Source: Sordaria brevicollis
Lineage: Eukaryota; Ascomycota; Sordariomycetes; Sordariales; Sordariaceae
Assembly: GCA_033439795.1 (NCBI GenBank)
Contig: JAUTDP010000010.1
Location: forward strand, 124,001 to 188,000
Reading direction: 5' to 3'
Length of the DNA stretch: 64,000 bases
Shown here: piece by piece, positions 52,808-63,516 of the stretch
How positions within the stretch are numbered: position 1 is the stretch's first letter
Layout of the letters: every line of letters begins with the position of its first letter
Program-made: the position numbers and the translations under genes
The notes under the pieces: generated by a model
What the model was told of the DNA's origin: nothing
What the model saw: only the letters and a program-made list of their open reading frames with translations
Database searches by the model: none

Positions 52808-54257
52808 AGTATTTTCACTAAAGAATTAATTACTCTAAAATTGATTATTAATATTAGGGATAAAATTTATTAATTATTTAACTATTTCTTTTTTCTAAAT
52901 TTTAACCTCCTTTTTAAATTTTAAATTGTTATTAAGGTTTTTAATTACCCGAATTTATATTTTAGGGTTAAATTTTTAACGAAGGGTTAAAGCCTTATTA
53001 AAAAAAAAATATTAATAATATTTAATAATATACGTACCCTCTTCGTAGATTTTATAACAAAATAACGATAATAAGCTTCTATTTTACTTAGAATCTTTAA
53101 TTTACGTTACGTACTTCCTTTTATATTAATTATATTAAAATTTATTAAATTAAACGTCTTTTACTTTAATATTAGTATTTTCTAACCTATTAAAAATATT
53201 ACCTCTAATTTTAAAAGACGCTTCGCAAATACTTTTACAGCTAAATTTAACTTATATAATTACGGGTATTTTATTATTAAGGCCTTTAATACGGAAATCC
53301 CCGGATAAAATACGGAAATTGAGAATATTATTAACGATTTATAAATAATATTAACGCGAAACGTTAAAAGCTTAACCCGGTCGAATAGGATATAAATATT
53401 TAATAAGGTTATAGAACTAAGTAATAATTAGTAAGGATTTAAAAACTACGTAGAATTAGATTTTAATTATAATAATTTCCTAACTATCGATTTATTTAAT
53501 TATTTTTATTTTAAGCTCTATTATAAGGGGTTTATTAATATAATTATAATAAGCTTTATAAATATCGATAAAGGTTTATTCGGGACGGTATTATAACCCT
53601 TTAGCGAAAATAGAATATTATTAGGAAAGATTTTCGTTATTCCGGAAATAATTAGATTTATAATTTTAGTAAACGGTTTTACGTATTTATTTAGTAAATA
53701 TAGCGTAGTACTTCGAAAAGGTTTTATATTTTTTAAACCGGTAGTTAAATATATTAATATCGTAATTATACTTTTATAGCCTTACGATAATAAGGTTGGT
53801 AAATTTAGCGGTGGCGTCGTTAATTTATTCCTTTAGGGATTTTTCGGTAAATTCTACGCCTATAAGGATATCGTCGGCGTTATAAGGAGGGATTAGTATA
53901 GTAAAGGTACTATTTTCGAAGTCGTTAAGGGCTTCTTTAGCCTTTTCGATATAATAGCGGGTAAACGATTTAATAGCGTAATTTATAATAATTAATTCTA
54001 TAGGTTTAAAGGGAATTAATTATACCCTTAATATATAATTAATAAGGTTTAGGACCTTAGCGTAGGTTATAAATTCGTTATTCTACTCCCTAAATTTATT
54101 TATAGAATTTAGGTAGATTTACTTGGCGACGACTCTTTTATCGATTAATTAGGATATAGTTAATAATATAGTAGGTTACGGTAGTAATGGTAATAATGGT
54201 TATAGTTAGTATAATTGAAATTTTCGTAGCGCGGAGATCGCAAATTAAATTATTAAT
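52808..54257 (-). pseudogene. Outer copia element gag remnant
   Basis: Between the inner element and the right (5') LTR of the outer element. The minus strand can be read as a stop-riddled but coherent stretch, with IYLNSINKFRE, NNEFITYAKVLN and KSFTRYYIEKAKEALNDF, consistent with the helical gag of copia elements. No intact domain remains. The 5' end near 54,230 keeps a GC-richer patch (GCGATCTCCGCGC on the minus strand) that may be near the primer-binding site. Confidence 0.6.
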
Positions 54258-54455
54258 TATTAGATTACATAGTAAAGTGGATATTATAATTGAAGGTTAA
54301 AATTTTTTTTTTTTTTTTTGTATATTCAGAAGAGTTCTGTGGAACCCGAGTTGGGGGTGCCCAGACTATTAGGAAGGTCTGCAGCCAGAATCTGGTGGCT
54401 GGGGCGCCTTACGTAAGCCTGTTTCTACTGGTCGAGTCTACCCTCTAATCTGACA
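54258..54455 (-). repeat. Outer element LTR, right (5' LTR in element orientation)
   Basis: 198 bp. The inner about 40 bp (TATTAGATTACATAGT...) are RIP-mutated, while from about 54,320 to the end it looks unmutated and finishes AATCTGACA. A T-run of 15 or more lies at about 54,303-54,319 (41,497-41,513 in the other copy). Confidence 0.93.
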
Positions 54456-54460
54456 CCCAC
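54456..54460. repeat. Target-site duplication CCCAC, right copy (outer element)
   Basis: Pairs with 41,447-41,451. Confidence 0.9.
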
Positions 54461-54690
54461 CGAGTGGTGGACTGGTGGGTCATTCTAGAACTTCCGCTAT
54501 GGATGCAACCCGGACCCCGTTGGTAACCATTTGAAATCATGGCATCCTCAAAGAGTCAGCATTCCCATCGCAATGTTGTCGCTTTCCCCGTAGATCCTCT
54601 TTACTTTGTATTATACCTCATGGCATCACTTTCCTAGCTTTATCCTTTCGCTGCTCTTCCAGGCCCAAGCGGTCGTCCTTGTTGCCTGTT

Positions 54691-56467
54691 ATGATATCAT
54701 CTAGCACCCCTGCCATCGAGGGCAGGGCGCCATCGTCTCAACCACAACCTGACTCCGGGCCGAGGAACTCCAATTCGCTTGATATCAGCAACTCAGACAC
54801 TTCGAGGCCGAACAGCATAGGCGACCGAAGCACGAAGCATCCAAGAACCGAAACCCACCATCAAGTCGAAGATGTTGATTTGCACCGGGATGACCTTTCC
54901 GACTCCCAACTCGCCGGTTTCTCAGAGGCTCAAGAACGACACATCCGCCGCAAGGTAGACTTTCGGCTTTGCACCATCGCAGGAATCCTATGCAGTCTCA
55001 ACCTTCTCGATAGTGGTGTTCTCTCGAGCGCCGCCGTCACATCGATGCCATCAGATCTGGGACTTGACCACGGCAACCGCTTTTCCGTGTCCATCTTTAT
55101 TTTCACCGTAGCAAGCATCATTTTCCAGCTTCCCTCAACCATAGCTGTACGCACTTTTGGTCCCCGCGTCTGGTTTAGTTTTATCACCTTCTCCTTCGGC
55201 ATCATCACCCTCTCGACCGGATTCGTCAAGGACTGGAAACAGATGATCGCCCTCCGTGTCCTCCTCGGCGCTACATCTTCTGGTATTTACCCAGGTCTTT
55301 CCTACCTTATCAGCTGCTGGTATCCCCGTCGCGAACAACAAGTCCGGTTTGCGTTCATGCAAAGCGGCGAAGTCATCATCCTCGCAACCGGAAGCCTGGT
55401 CAACTACGGCCTTCAACAGCGCAACGGTGGCGCAGGCCTTGAGGGATGGCGCTGGATGTTCATCGTGCAAGGGCTATGCACCTGCGTACTCGGCATCGCG
55501 ACATACTGGTGGATCGTCGACTTCCCCGAGAACTCGCACAAGAGCTTTTGGTTCCTGACGGAGGAAGAAGCTGACATTGCCTCGCGCCGCATCGAAAAGG
55601 ACCGCGGAGACCTCATCGCCCAAAAGTTTAGCATTATGGCCGTGCTAATCCACGCCAAGGACTTCAAGATCTGGGTGTTCGCTTGCCTGTTCTTCATGCA
55701 GAACGTCGTGTCAACAGCCCTGGCGTATTTTGTGCCCATTATTTTGGAGAACGGGCTGGGATACTCGCCTAATCAGGCCATCATTCTTTCGGCGCCGCCT
55801 TATTACTATGCCGTTGTGCCCGTCATTCTGTCGTCGGTGGTTGCTGATCGGTTCCGGATTCGGGGGCCGATTATCACGTTCAATGCGCTTTGCATGATTA
55901 CCGGCTTTGCTGTTCTTGGGTTTGCTGATAATTCTGGTGCTCGCTACTTTGGGGTGTTCCTCTCTACCGGGGCGTATGTGGCGAATTGGGCGGCTTTGAC
56001 TGCGTATCAGGCCAACAATGTTGTTGGGTAAGTTGTTCTCTTGAGAAGTGAACTTCATGTTGTCAGTATGTGCTAACTCATTCACTTAGACAATGGAAGC
56101 GTGTCTTTACCGCTGCCGCGTGCACCATGTTCAACGGTGCCGGCGGTATTGCTGGCAGTTACATTGTTCGCAATGTTGAGGCGCCGAGATACACGACGGC
56201 TGTGTGGGTCTCGATAGGGTAAGGAAACACCTTTATCTTGTTGCCTGGTTCAATACTGAAGCTAACGGGTGTGACGGATAGGTCGCACATTTTGATGATT
56301 TCCCTTGTTGGTGTTCTTACGATATACTTTTACTTCCGGAACAATCGGGCGGCGCGCACAAATGGCGCCGTTGAACGAACTGTAAGTACATATAGTGGGG
56401 AAAGGTCTTTGACACAAACAATGTGGCTAACATTCAATGGCAGACTGGGTTCCGATACACATATTAA
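54691..56467 (+). CDS. MFS permease of the anion:cation symporter (Dal5/Tna1-like) family
   Basis: A plasma-membrane transporter for small organic anions such as vitamins, allantoate or carboxylates; the substrate cannot be told from sequence. Four exons, 54691-56027, 56090-56218, 56282-56381 and 56444-56467, join in one frame to 529 residues; the last exon codes only TGFRYTY. Introns have GTAAG donors and TTAG/ATAG/GCAG acceptors. An about 85-residue polar Ser/Pro-rich N-terminal tail precedes about 12 hydrophobic helices. Family-type stretches are RKVDFRLCTIAGILCSLNLL (TM1), LRVLLGATSSGIYPGLSYLISCWYPRREQ, GWRWMFIVQG and FPENSHKSFWFLTEEE. The TM1 loop has SGVLSSA where many members have R-x-N-I-G-N-A. 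The start is 236 bp from the end of the outer LTR, so the retrotransposon lies in or next to its promoter. The upstream in-frame TTG at 54,679 was not used. Confidence 0.85.
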
Positions 56468-57306
56468 AAGTCTTGGTCAACTCTTCTTGGATATCACTTG
56501 TTGGTTTACGATGAATGAACTTCCGATACCCCATTGACGACGATACCCCCCAGAAAGAAAAGAGATTGTTTGTCCATAGACCTCTGTCTAAACTGCGTTC
56601 ATAAATATCACCAGACAGGATCAGCCTTCACTTGTGATTGTTTAGAGCAGCGATGGCACTCGCTAGAGTCAGGACATGGATGCTTTGACTACTGCACGAG
56701 GCGTTTCGAGGCTCTTGCGAGACCATTATGGTATTCCGATTCTCTACATCATTATCTTCATCACCGTCATCGCTGCACAGGCTGTTCCGGCTCTGCAGCA
56801 CTTGTGAGACTGCTGCACAACTCTAAGGCTGGCTTCTTGAAAAGGCCAGCCATGAATCACACCCTTGAGCCTTTACTCTTGCTCTTATATGCAATTACGA
56901 TTCTTCTTACCTTCCTTGTGCTTTTGCACCGTGAGAGCTCATTGGGGTGACCTATTTCGCTCGTCTGACGGAATCAATAACATATGGGACCAACGTGAAC
57001 ACTGGTATGGACGGTGGAGACAGGAACCGATTCAGATCGTGGATAATGCGAGACAGAATTACTCTATCCGATAGCATTGTCCACTACTTGGGTTGGGTCC
57101 CGCCTTCACCGCCTGTACCGATGTTCATAGATGTCCCAGGTATGGTTGATTCCGTTGCTACGAGCGCAATATTTCATCATAGCGGGCTGTATGGTTTGTG
57201 GCAACCTCCTGAAATTATCTGGCCTGCCATTGTTTACTTGCCCCTTTCTAATGGAGCCCAAAAGCGACACTCCCGCGCCTCCATGAACCACCTTCTTTCA
57301 AGTCCT
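56468..57306. other. Intergenic region between convergent permease and dehydrogenase genes
   Basis: 839 bp, both flanking genes ending here. Short open frames overlap on both strands; nothing recognised. Confidence 0.45.
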
Positions 57307-58362
57307 CTACTCCATAACCAGCACATTCCGATACTTTGGCCTTCCCGCCTTCATCAGCTCAAACGCCTCGTCCGCATCCTCCAGCTTAAACTTCTCCACA
57401 AAGCACTTAATCCCATGCAACTTGGCAAACTGAATCGCCTCCTCCGCATCCAGCGGCGTGCCCGACGGCCACCCATGCACGCTCAACTGCTTCAACACCA
57501 AAACCGTCGTATCAATCTCCACCGGTCCCGCACAAGCCAACAACAACAACTTCCCTCCCGTCCTCAACCCATACTCTAATCCTTTAAACGCCTTCGCCGT
57601 CGGCGCCGTCGACACAATCAGCGCCGCGCCTCCCATCTCACTCAACCGCCTCGCTGCATCCTCCGGGGTATCAGCAGCCACGTACTCGTGCGCTCCGAGC
57701 TCGTTAATCGCAAACTCCCGCTTTTCTTCCCCTCTACTCACAGCCACCACCCTATGTCCCATCGCTTTAGCGTACTGCACAGCCAAGTGCCCAAGTCCTC
57801 CGAGACCCTGGATGGCAACGAACCCACCGCTTCCTGGCTCGATACCCATCTTTCGAATCCCGTTGAAAACCGTCAAACCCGCGCACAAAAATGGGGCGGT
57901 AGAGGCTGGGTCCATGTCCCTCGGCACTTTCACCGCCGCTTGCGTGCGGAGGAGGGTGTACTCGGCGTATGCACCGTGGTGGTTAACGCTAGTGATTTGT
58001 TGGTTATCGCACGTCTGCTGCGAGCCACGCAGGCAGGAAGGGCAGGAGGAGCAGTGTCCGCCGTGCCAGGCGCCTCCTACACGATCGCCGATTTGGAACT
58101 GTTCGGGGGAAACAGAAGAGCCAAGAGCGACGACGTCGCCGACGAATTCGTGGCCCAAAACGGTGGGGAAAGAGGTTTGGGGGAGAAGACCGGCGGCGAT
58201 GACGGCGTCGGTTGCGCAGATGCCGCAGGCTAGGACGCGGATGAGGAGTTGGTGGGGCCCGGGGACGGGGAGGGGGAGGGTAGTGATGGAGAGGGGGGAG
58301 TTGGGGGAGGAGAGGATGGCCGCGCGGAAAGTCTTGGGGAGGGAAGTGGTTTGGGTGGACAT
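57307..58362 (-). CDS. Zinc-dependent alcohol dehydrogenase (MDR family)
   Basis: A medium-chain NAD(P)H-dependent alcohol/aldehyde oxidoreductase, 351 residues without introns. The catalytic zinc site is visible as CGICATD (C49), GHE (H71, E72) and a later cysteine (FLCAG). The structural zinc lobe is C104, C107, C110 and C118 in HCSSCPSCLRGSQQTC. The Rossmann nucleotide-binding motif is GLGGLGHLAVQYAKAMG. The layout resembles yeast Adh1-type enzymes and microbial ADHs rather than sorbitol dehydrogenases. The frame extends upstream to 58,497, but the ATG at 58,362 (MSTQTTSLPKTF) aligns with the family start. Substrate and physiological role are not determined. It converges on the permease gene. 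Confidence 0.88.
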   Translation of the reverse strand: MSTQTTSLPKTFRAAILSSPNSPLSITTLPLPVPGPHQLLIRVLACGICATDAVIAAGLLPQTSFPTVLGHEFVGDVVALGSSVSPEQFQIGDRVGGAWHGGHCSSCPSCLRGSQQTCDNQQITSVNHHGAYAEYTLLRTQAAVKVPRDMDPASTAPFLCAGLTVFNGIRKMGIEPGSGGFVAIQGLGGLGHLAVQYAKAMGHRVVAVSRGEEKREFAINELGAHEYVAADTPEDAARRLSEMGGAALIVSTAPTAKAFKGLEYGLRTGGKLLLLACAGPVEIDTTVLVLKQLSVHGWPSGTPLDAEEAIQFAKLHGIKCFVEKFKLEDADEAFELMKAGRPKYRNVLVME

Positions 58363-59705
58363 TTTGATAGTGGTGGTGAGGATGGTATGGTTGCTTTGGT
58401 TGAGTTGTTGAAGATTTGAAGTTGAAGGTTTCAAGTTTCCTGGCTTTGTACTTGTCTGTGTGTCTGAGAGTGGATGGAAAATATCATAATCGAACATTAC
58501 CTACATGCCCTTATATATTCGAAGGCCTTCACCTCTTGACATATCTCAAGCCATGCACTGTAGCTTTCATGTTGCCAGACTTTGGTGTTGACGATGGTCT
58601 GAAATTCCGACGAGCCACGGAGTTAACTGAATGTGGTATGGTCAGCAACATGATGTTCTTACATGCAAAACAATGAGGGGTGTGCTGACGTTGATACTGG
58701 AGTCACGGAGATAAGATCTTGAACGCTGTCAGCAAAGAGATGCCCATAATCATTGTCGTTGGTGATGGCCATCCGCGGATCCCGATCTGACATCTGGGGA
58801 AGGCCAGCGGGCGTCCATGCTATAACAAACCGCGGAAGGACTGCCCATGTACCCCCTGCTTTTCATTGCCAAAAATTGCGAGGGGGTATCAATGGGGGAA
58901 CTGATCCTAAAGACGGTTATTAAGAATGATCTCAAGTGCAGCATCGCGTTGCCGGGTCGCCTTTTGGATTTTGCGCCTCGAGTGTCCGGGATGATGTTGG
59001 AAGATTTGTTAACGACACGGACGAGCACGGCCCCGAGAGTGCGAGTGACTGAGTGACACCCCGGATTTACAGAGGATCTGCCCCGTAAGCAGTCGTATTG
59101 GCTAGGGCGCGCCGGAGTTAAGGACTGCCAGGTGCTGCCCATTGGTCGAGGGCAGTTTTCTGCGTGATATGTGAATCATACCGGACATTGATAAAGGCTT
59201 TACCTGCCCTGCTTATGCGATATCTTTACTTGTTAAAAGGTCGAGGCATTTCGCATTCCCAATCGAAAAGATGAATTAGGATGAAAATGTTTGGTGTCTC
59301 GATTGTCGGCCAGATCCGTGGACCATAGATTGTGGGGCTTGGATACAGATCCACGAATCGGCAGGCTGGAAACAACGCATACACAGTCCAAGATCGTGGC
59401 TGCTATAATGACAGCCCCTAACATCACACCAGCAGATATCAGTGGCTCTGCGGTAAGGACTCATGCGGCAGTCCAGGGAAAATGCCAGGCAGCACTGTTC
59501 CTTTAAAACTCAGTGACCTCATCGGCCCACGACACGCGACCTCCACATTTGACATCTCAAATCCTTCCGGTTTAGGTCAAGTTTTACAACTCGCACCTCA
59601 ATCCAGGAACCAACATCAACCCCCAACAACCGTACCTGCTTGCTTCCCTTTTATCCCGTCTCATACTGCGCAAAGTCTGGCAACAACGACAGACAACTTG
59701 CAGTT
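58363..59705. other. Divergent intergenic region
   Basis: 1.3 kb between the divergent dehydrogenase and membrane-protein genes. No coding or RNA feature was supported. The stretch 59,500-59,705 is C/A-rich and likely the leader of the plus-strand gene. Confidence 0.45.
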
Positions 59706-61418
59706 ATGAAGACGCAAGACCAACCCAATAATAACCGACCGGCACCACCACAGGCGCAGTGTCAGGTCGACATTCCAGAGCAACCAGACCCGGCAGTCCA
59801 GGAAACATCGTTTGCAGCCGATGCCTGCGACGCCTCCGACAACCTCCAAGTCCTCGACCACGAACCCATCCCAGACCAAGAGTGGCACGCCCAGAATGGC
59901 CGAGCATCTGCTCTCGAGGCCCAGTCCAACGAGCAGCAGCATCATCAGCATGGCACCTACGGCTACGGCTCCTTTACTCACACGCTGAGAGCCGGCCATG
60001 ATGGCCACCACAAGTCAACAGCCCGCGCCCTTGCGCCAGACCTCCTTCGAGGATTGTTAATCGTCCTCATGGCTCTCGATCACAACGCCATGGCCCTGCT
60101 ATCATGGGATCACGGAACCGCTCCTCAAGGCGAGAACGACTCGAGTCCCGTTGACAAGTGGAATCGCCCCGTTGCTCACAATATTCGGATCCTGACCCAC
60201 CTCTGCGCTCCCGGCTTCACCTTCCTTCTGGGCATGGGAATCGTCTACTTCGGTCGGTCACGAACCAATCTCGGCTGGTCCACGGCTCGGATGGCCTGGC
60301 ACTTCGTTACCCGAGCCGTCGTCTTGACCCTGGTCATGATCGTCCTAGGTCTGGGCATCACCCTTGGAGAGATTTGGTTCCTCAACATTGTCTTGTTCGC
60401 CCTAGCTGTCGACTACTTCCTCTCGGGCCTGATATGGCTTGTGACCACCAAGACGGAGAAGATGCTCGCCTTCATTGTCCTCAAGGTGCTCCCGGAATCG
60501 AAGAAAGACGATGCCACCGAACCGCTGCTGGCTAACCGCCGGGGCGTCGAAGACATTGCTCCCGACCGGGCCATCATCCGTGCCGCCGACATCTCCTGGC
60601 ACATTCACAACGTGGTGCTCTCCGCTCTCGCCGTCGTATCCATCTTATGGAACATTTGGCTCAGCCCAACCAACGGTCACTGCGGCGTCGAACCCGTGCA
60701 GAAGCTGCCCGACACAATATGGGCTCGCATCTGGTTCTACCGAGTCTTCGATACCGACCTGCGCGTTGTCTCGGTCTTCCCTCCATTGGCCTGGATCTCG
60801 TTCGCCATTCTCGGTCTCGTAGCCGGCCGCATTATTCTCGCTCGCTCATGGAGCACCAAGGCCATCACCGCGGGCAATCTCCTCGCCGGCGTTGTCTTTT
60901 CCCTCGTCTTTGTCGGCACTCGCCTCCTCAATGCCGGCAACCTCTCCGAAGGCTGCCTCCACATGCCTGAGCACCAAAAGCCCAATTCTCCAGAGAACCA
61001 GTACCTGGCCTCTTGGAAGTCTTTCATCTATGTGATTAAGTATCCGCCCGATGTAGCCTTCTGGGCCTATACCATGGCTGGTAACCTCTTCCTCTTTGCC
61101 TTCTTCAGCGTCATCCCTCCCCGCTTGGCCACTATTGTTTTTGAACCCCTTTTGGTTTTTGGCACTTCTGCCTTGTTTTTCTTTGTCGGTCACTTGACGC
61201 TACAGACCGCGCTGGCTAGGCCCGTGAAGCACTGGTTCGGACACGTGCTGGCGCACCCGGATCCATGGAATCCAGACCAGCCGGCCGTGGGCGTTGACAA
61301 TCTATGGGTGTTCTTTGGGTTTTGGTTGCTGGTGTTGGCTATCCTGTACCCGGCCTGCAAGTGGTATGGCGGGTTTAAGAGGAGGAGGGGCCCGGATTCG
61401 ATTTTCAGGTTCTTTTAG
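59706..61418 (+). CDS. HGSNAT/DUF1624-like multipass membrane protein
   Basis: 570 residues, no intron. After an about 115-residue polar, Gln/His/Pro-rich N-terminal tail comes a segment resembling the catalytic domain of heparan-alpha-glucosaminide N-acetyltransferase and bacterial YeiB/DUF1624 proteins. It reads APDLLRGLLIVLMALDHN, followed by an extracellular-type loop and THLCAPGFTFLLGMGIVYF. About ten further hydrophobic helices follow, with polar loops containing KTEKMLAF and the pair RIWFYRVFDTDLRVV / FPPLAWISFAILGLVAGRI. The family in animals moves acetyl groups across lysosomal membranes; fungi lack heparan sulfate, so the acceptor is unknown. ATG at 59,706 is the first in frame. The C terminus is short and basic (KRRRGPDS). 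The family call rests on the DxLRG...LDH motif and topology and is moderately sure. Confidence 0.7.
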   Translation: MKTQDQPNNNRPAPPQAQCQVDIPEQPDPAVQETSFAADACDASDNLQVLDHEPIPDQEWHAQNGRASALEAQSNEQQHHQHGTYGYGSFTHTLRAGHDGHHKSTARALAPDLLRGLLIVLMALDHNAMALLSWDHGTAPQGENDSSPVDKWNRPVAHNIRILTHLCAPGFTFLLGMGIVYFGRSRTNLGWSTARMAWHFVTRAVVLTLVMIVLGLGITLGEIWFLNIVLFALAVDYFLSGLIWLVTTKTEKMLAFIVLKVLPESKKDDATEPLLANRRGVEDIAPDRAIIRAADISWHIHNVVLSALAVVSILWNIWLSPTNGHCGVEPVQKLPDTIWARIWFYRVFDTDLRVVSVFPPLAWISFAILGLVAGRIILARSWSTKAITAGNLLAGVVFSLVFVGTRLLNAGNLSEGCLHMPEHQKPNSPENQYLASWKSFIYVIKYPPDVAFWAYTMAGNLFLFAFFSVIPPRLATIVFEPLLVFGTSALFFFVGHLTLQTALARPVKHWFGHVLAHPDPWNPDQPAVGVDNLWVFFGFWLLVLAILYPACKWYGGFKRRRGPDSIFRFF

Positions 61419-63387
61419 TTTTCCCTTTGGCCTGAAGGCACGTTGCTTGGACAGGTGAAGGAGGATGTGTAGGCCACAAGGTTGGATAGAGGTGGGTCTT
61501 CATAGAGAATGGTGCATATCCAGGTTCAGTTTCTTGCTTCCCTTTTTGTGCCGTTTCAGTGAAGCTGGCTGTGTGTTCGATGCTTTCCCTTTTCTTCTTT
61601 GCCATGCCAGCTCCTAACGTTTCCAACGTCCAACTCCATGTCTTAATGTCCTTGACCATAAAAGCCGCCATTATTCATTTCCGTTGCTGTCACCCCTATT
61701 CGAAAGGCCATACAGCCTGCTGCCACACAAGTTTCAGGTCGCTGACCGCAAAGTATCCCTCCAAAACGTTCCGACGATTGAAATCTTTCTTGTTTTCGCT
61801 CTTTCGCGATGGTACTGGCTGGCCTTCTCGCTTTACAAGGAGCACTGGGTTAACCTGAATGAAGGACACGTCAAATCATAAGAGCTCAAGGGCTGCTCCA
61901 AGACTGAAGATAGTTCCATCAACGGTCACCGACTCTTTGACAGTTTTCCCCAAGAGAATGAGCCAGGCACTTTCCTTACAAGCATCCTCACGCACTCGAG
62001 AAATAAGTTCATCACGACAATCCGAAAGCGCTGGTAACAATGTTCTCCTCGTCACATCTCCCAATGTTCAAGAGCAGAGTAAAGTCCACTCGCTCTTGGG
62101 AGCGCCATCGCTTTGCCTCAGCGCTGTCGCTTGGTTCCCGCCAAACTCCACGCTGCCGGCGCCATTTCACACCATAAAGGACCCCGAAGGACCTAGCCGT
62201 CCAAACATTCTTCTGTCTCCTGCGTTCCCGCGCCTTGCCTGCATCCTGGCGACACAAGTTCAAGCAGCACTTTGCTCCGGACCAACGACCGCTCACCCTC
62301 AAGGATCTTACCTCCATAGTGTGGTACCTCGCCGCACCCAAAGCCAGCACCCACACCCCCTTATGGCACGGAGGGATGTCCCGTTCATATATCCGTAGGA
62401 GGATATCTATCCGCCGGGTTGGTACTGCGAGTGAGGATTGAGTCACAGGCGGTCTCGAAGGACGCGTTGGACTCCTGGTTGGATTTCCGGAAGGGATCTC
62501 AAAAGTGGATGGCGGCCCATCGTCGCTTTACCGCCCTACGGCTTGGCTCCACAGATTGATGCAAGGTCTCTTGGTTCGTGAGGGCGCGGCGAGATATGAG
62601 ACACCAGGAATTGCTCAAAACTGGCTTTTGGCCAGAACTTACTATGAAAGACTTCGTGACGCTTAGATCTGTCAATAGCTGTCTGTTAATAGGTGGAAGG
62701 GTGTTCTTTCGATACGAGCCATAAAAAAACTGAAAGACACTCAATCTTACCTCATCGACAGCACACCTGTTGGTATGAACGGAGGGGCCTGTTGCCAAAT
62801 CACGAAGCAGAAGAATGCAAATTAGGGAGAAGAAGGGTGGAGGCCGGCGAAAATAGTTTGATTTCGACTTCAAAGGAAGTCGTGGCGACAGAAAAAGCAG
62901 GAGACCAAAGTCCCGGGGTATCTTGACGAAATCCACCCGAACGCCCAGCGCAAAGAAAAAGACAGCGCCGCCGAAAGAGAAAAGTGCTGGCCAAGCCAGA
63001 AAAAACCACGAACGATCCATCTCTCCCCTCCCGCCCTCCCCCTCAAAGCACCGCCTGGCCTCGCAGCATCTCAACCGCACGAGTCGCACAAGCAGCACCA
63101 TCCTCCTTTCCCCCTCCTTACCCTCCCCATCCTCCTCTTTACTCGTGTCGACGTCCAGAGACCCGAAAGTCTCCCCTAGCTGTTCGCCTACTTACGAGCG
63201 GCAGAACCAAAGAAGCTGCCAAACGAAAACGTCTGACAGATGGAATCTGGACCTTTCATCGAACTAAACGCCTGGGGCATCTCGTTGTCAAAAAGGGCGG
63301 CACTGTCCGGCGACCGCTTACCCGTTGCCAGGATGACAACGTGCTACTGATATCGTAGAGGTCGATAATCAGCAGCGTGGCTCGCGG
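61419..63387. other. 2-kb intergenic region, no gene supported
   Basis: A plus-strand frame at 61,859-62,398 and an overlapping minus-strand frame at 62,012-62,446 are both over 140 codons but show no domain, signal peptide or splice pattern. Neither is accepted. C/T-rich sequence at 63,010-63,140 is low complexity. Confidence 0.4.
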
Positions 63388-63516
63388 GTGGACTCCTCTG
63401 ACGAGGGACCGCAAGGAAGTCTTGGGGTGTCAACCGAAGCCGACGATGAACCCGAGCTGGGAACGATGGGAGCCTCCGCCTCCGCCGTAGCTTCGGTTTC
63501 GGACGGAGCAGGGAGT

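Larger units (their letters stand above)
41490..54300. other. AT-rich RIP-mutated block
   Basis: Base composition switches sharply at both ends from normal gene DNA to sequence dominated by A and T, with abundant TA dinucleotides and few CA/TG. Surviving GC is mostly in CG context. This is the signature of RIP, which in Neurospora and relatives mutates duplicated DNA and usually seeds H3K9 methylation and cytosine methylation. The heterochromatin state is inference. Confidence 0.85.
41452..54455 (-). mobile_element. Outer LTR retrotransposon, Ty1/copia type, RIP-mutated and split by a second element
   Basis: Bounded by 198-bp direct repeats (41,452-41,649 and 54,258-54,455) that start TGTCAGATT and end AATCTGACA where unmutated, and by the 5-bp duplication CCCAC. 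Removing the nested insert leaves about 5.6 kb, a normal copia length. Reading on the minus strand gives gag-like sequence next to the right LTR and integrase/reverse-transcriptase-like sequence towards the left LTR, so the right LTR is the 5' LTR. The coding sequence is full of TAA/TAG stops and very AT rich, as RIP produces. The element is dead. Copia assignment rests on the degraded reverse transcriptase motifs near 42,600-42,740. Confidence 0.9.

Noticed and set aside
41452..54455. AT-rich block as a centromere or mitochondrial insertion
   Set aside because: LTRs, target-site duplications and degraded gag/pol motifs account for essentially the whole block.
57458..58411. 317-codon plus-strand frame opposite the alcohol dehydrogenase
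   Set aside because: Shadow of the minus-strand dehydrogenase, which carries zinc and nucleotide-binding motifs.
61859..62446. 179-codon plus and 144-codon minus overlapping frames
   Set aside because: Mutually antisense, with no domain, signal peptide or intron support on either strand.
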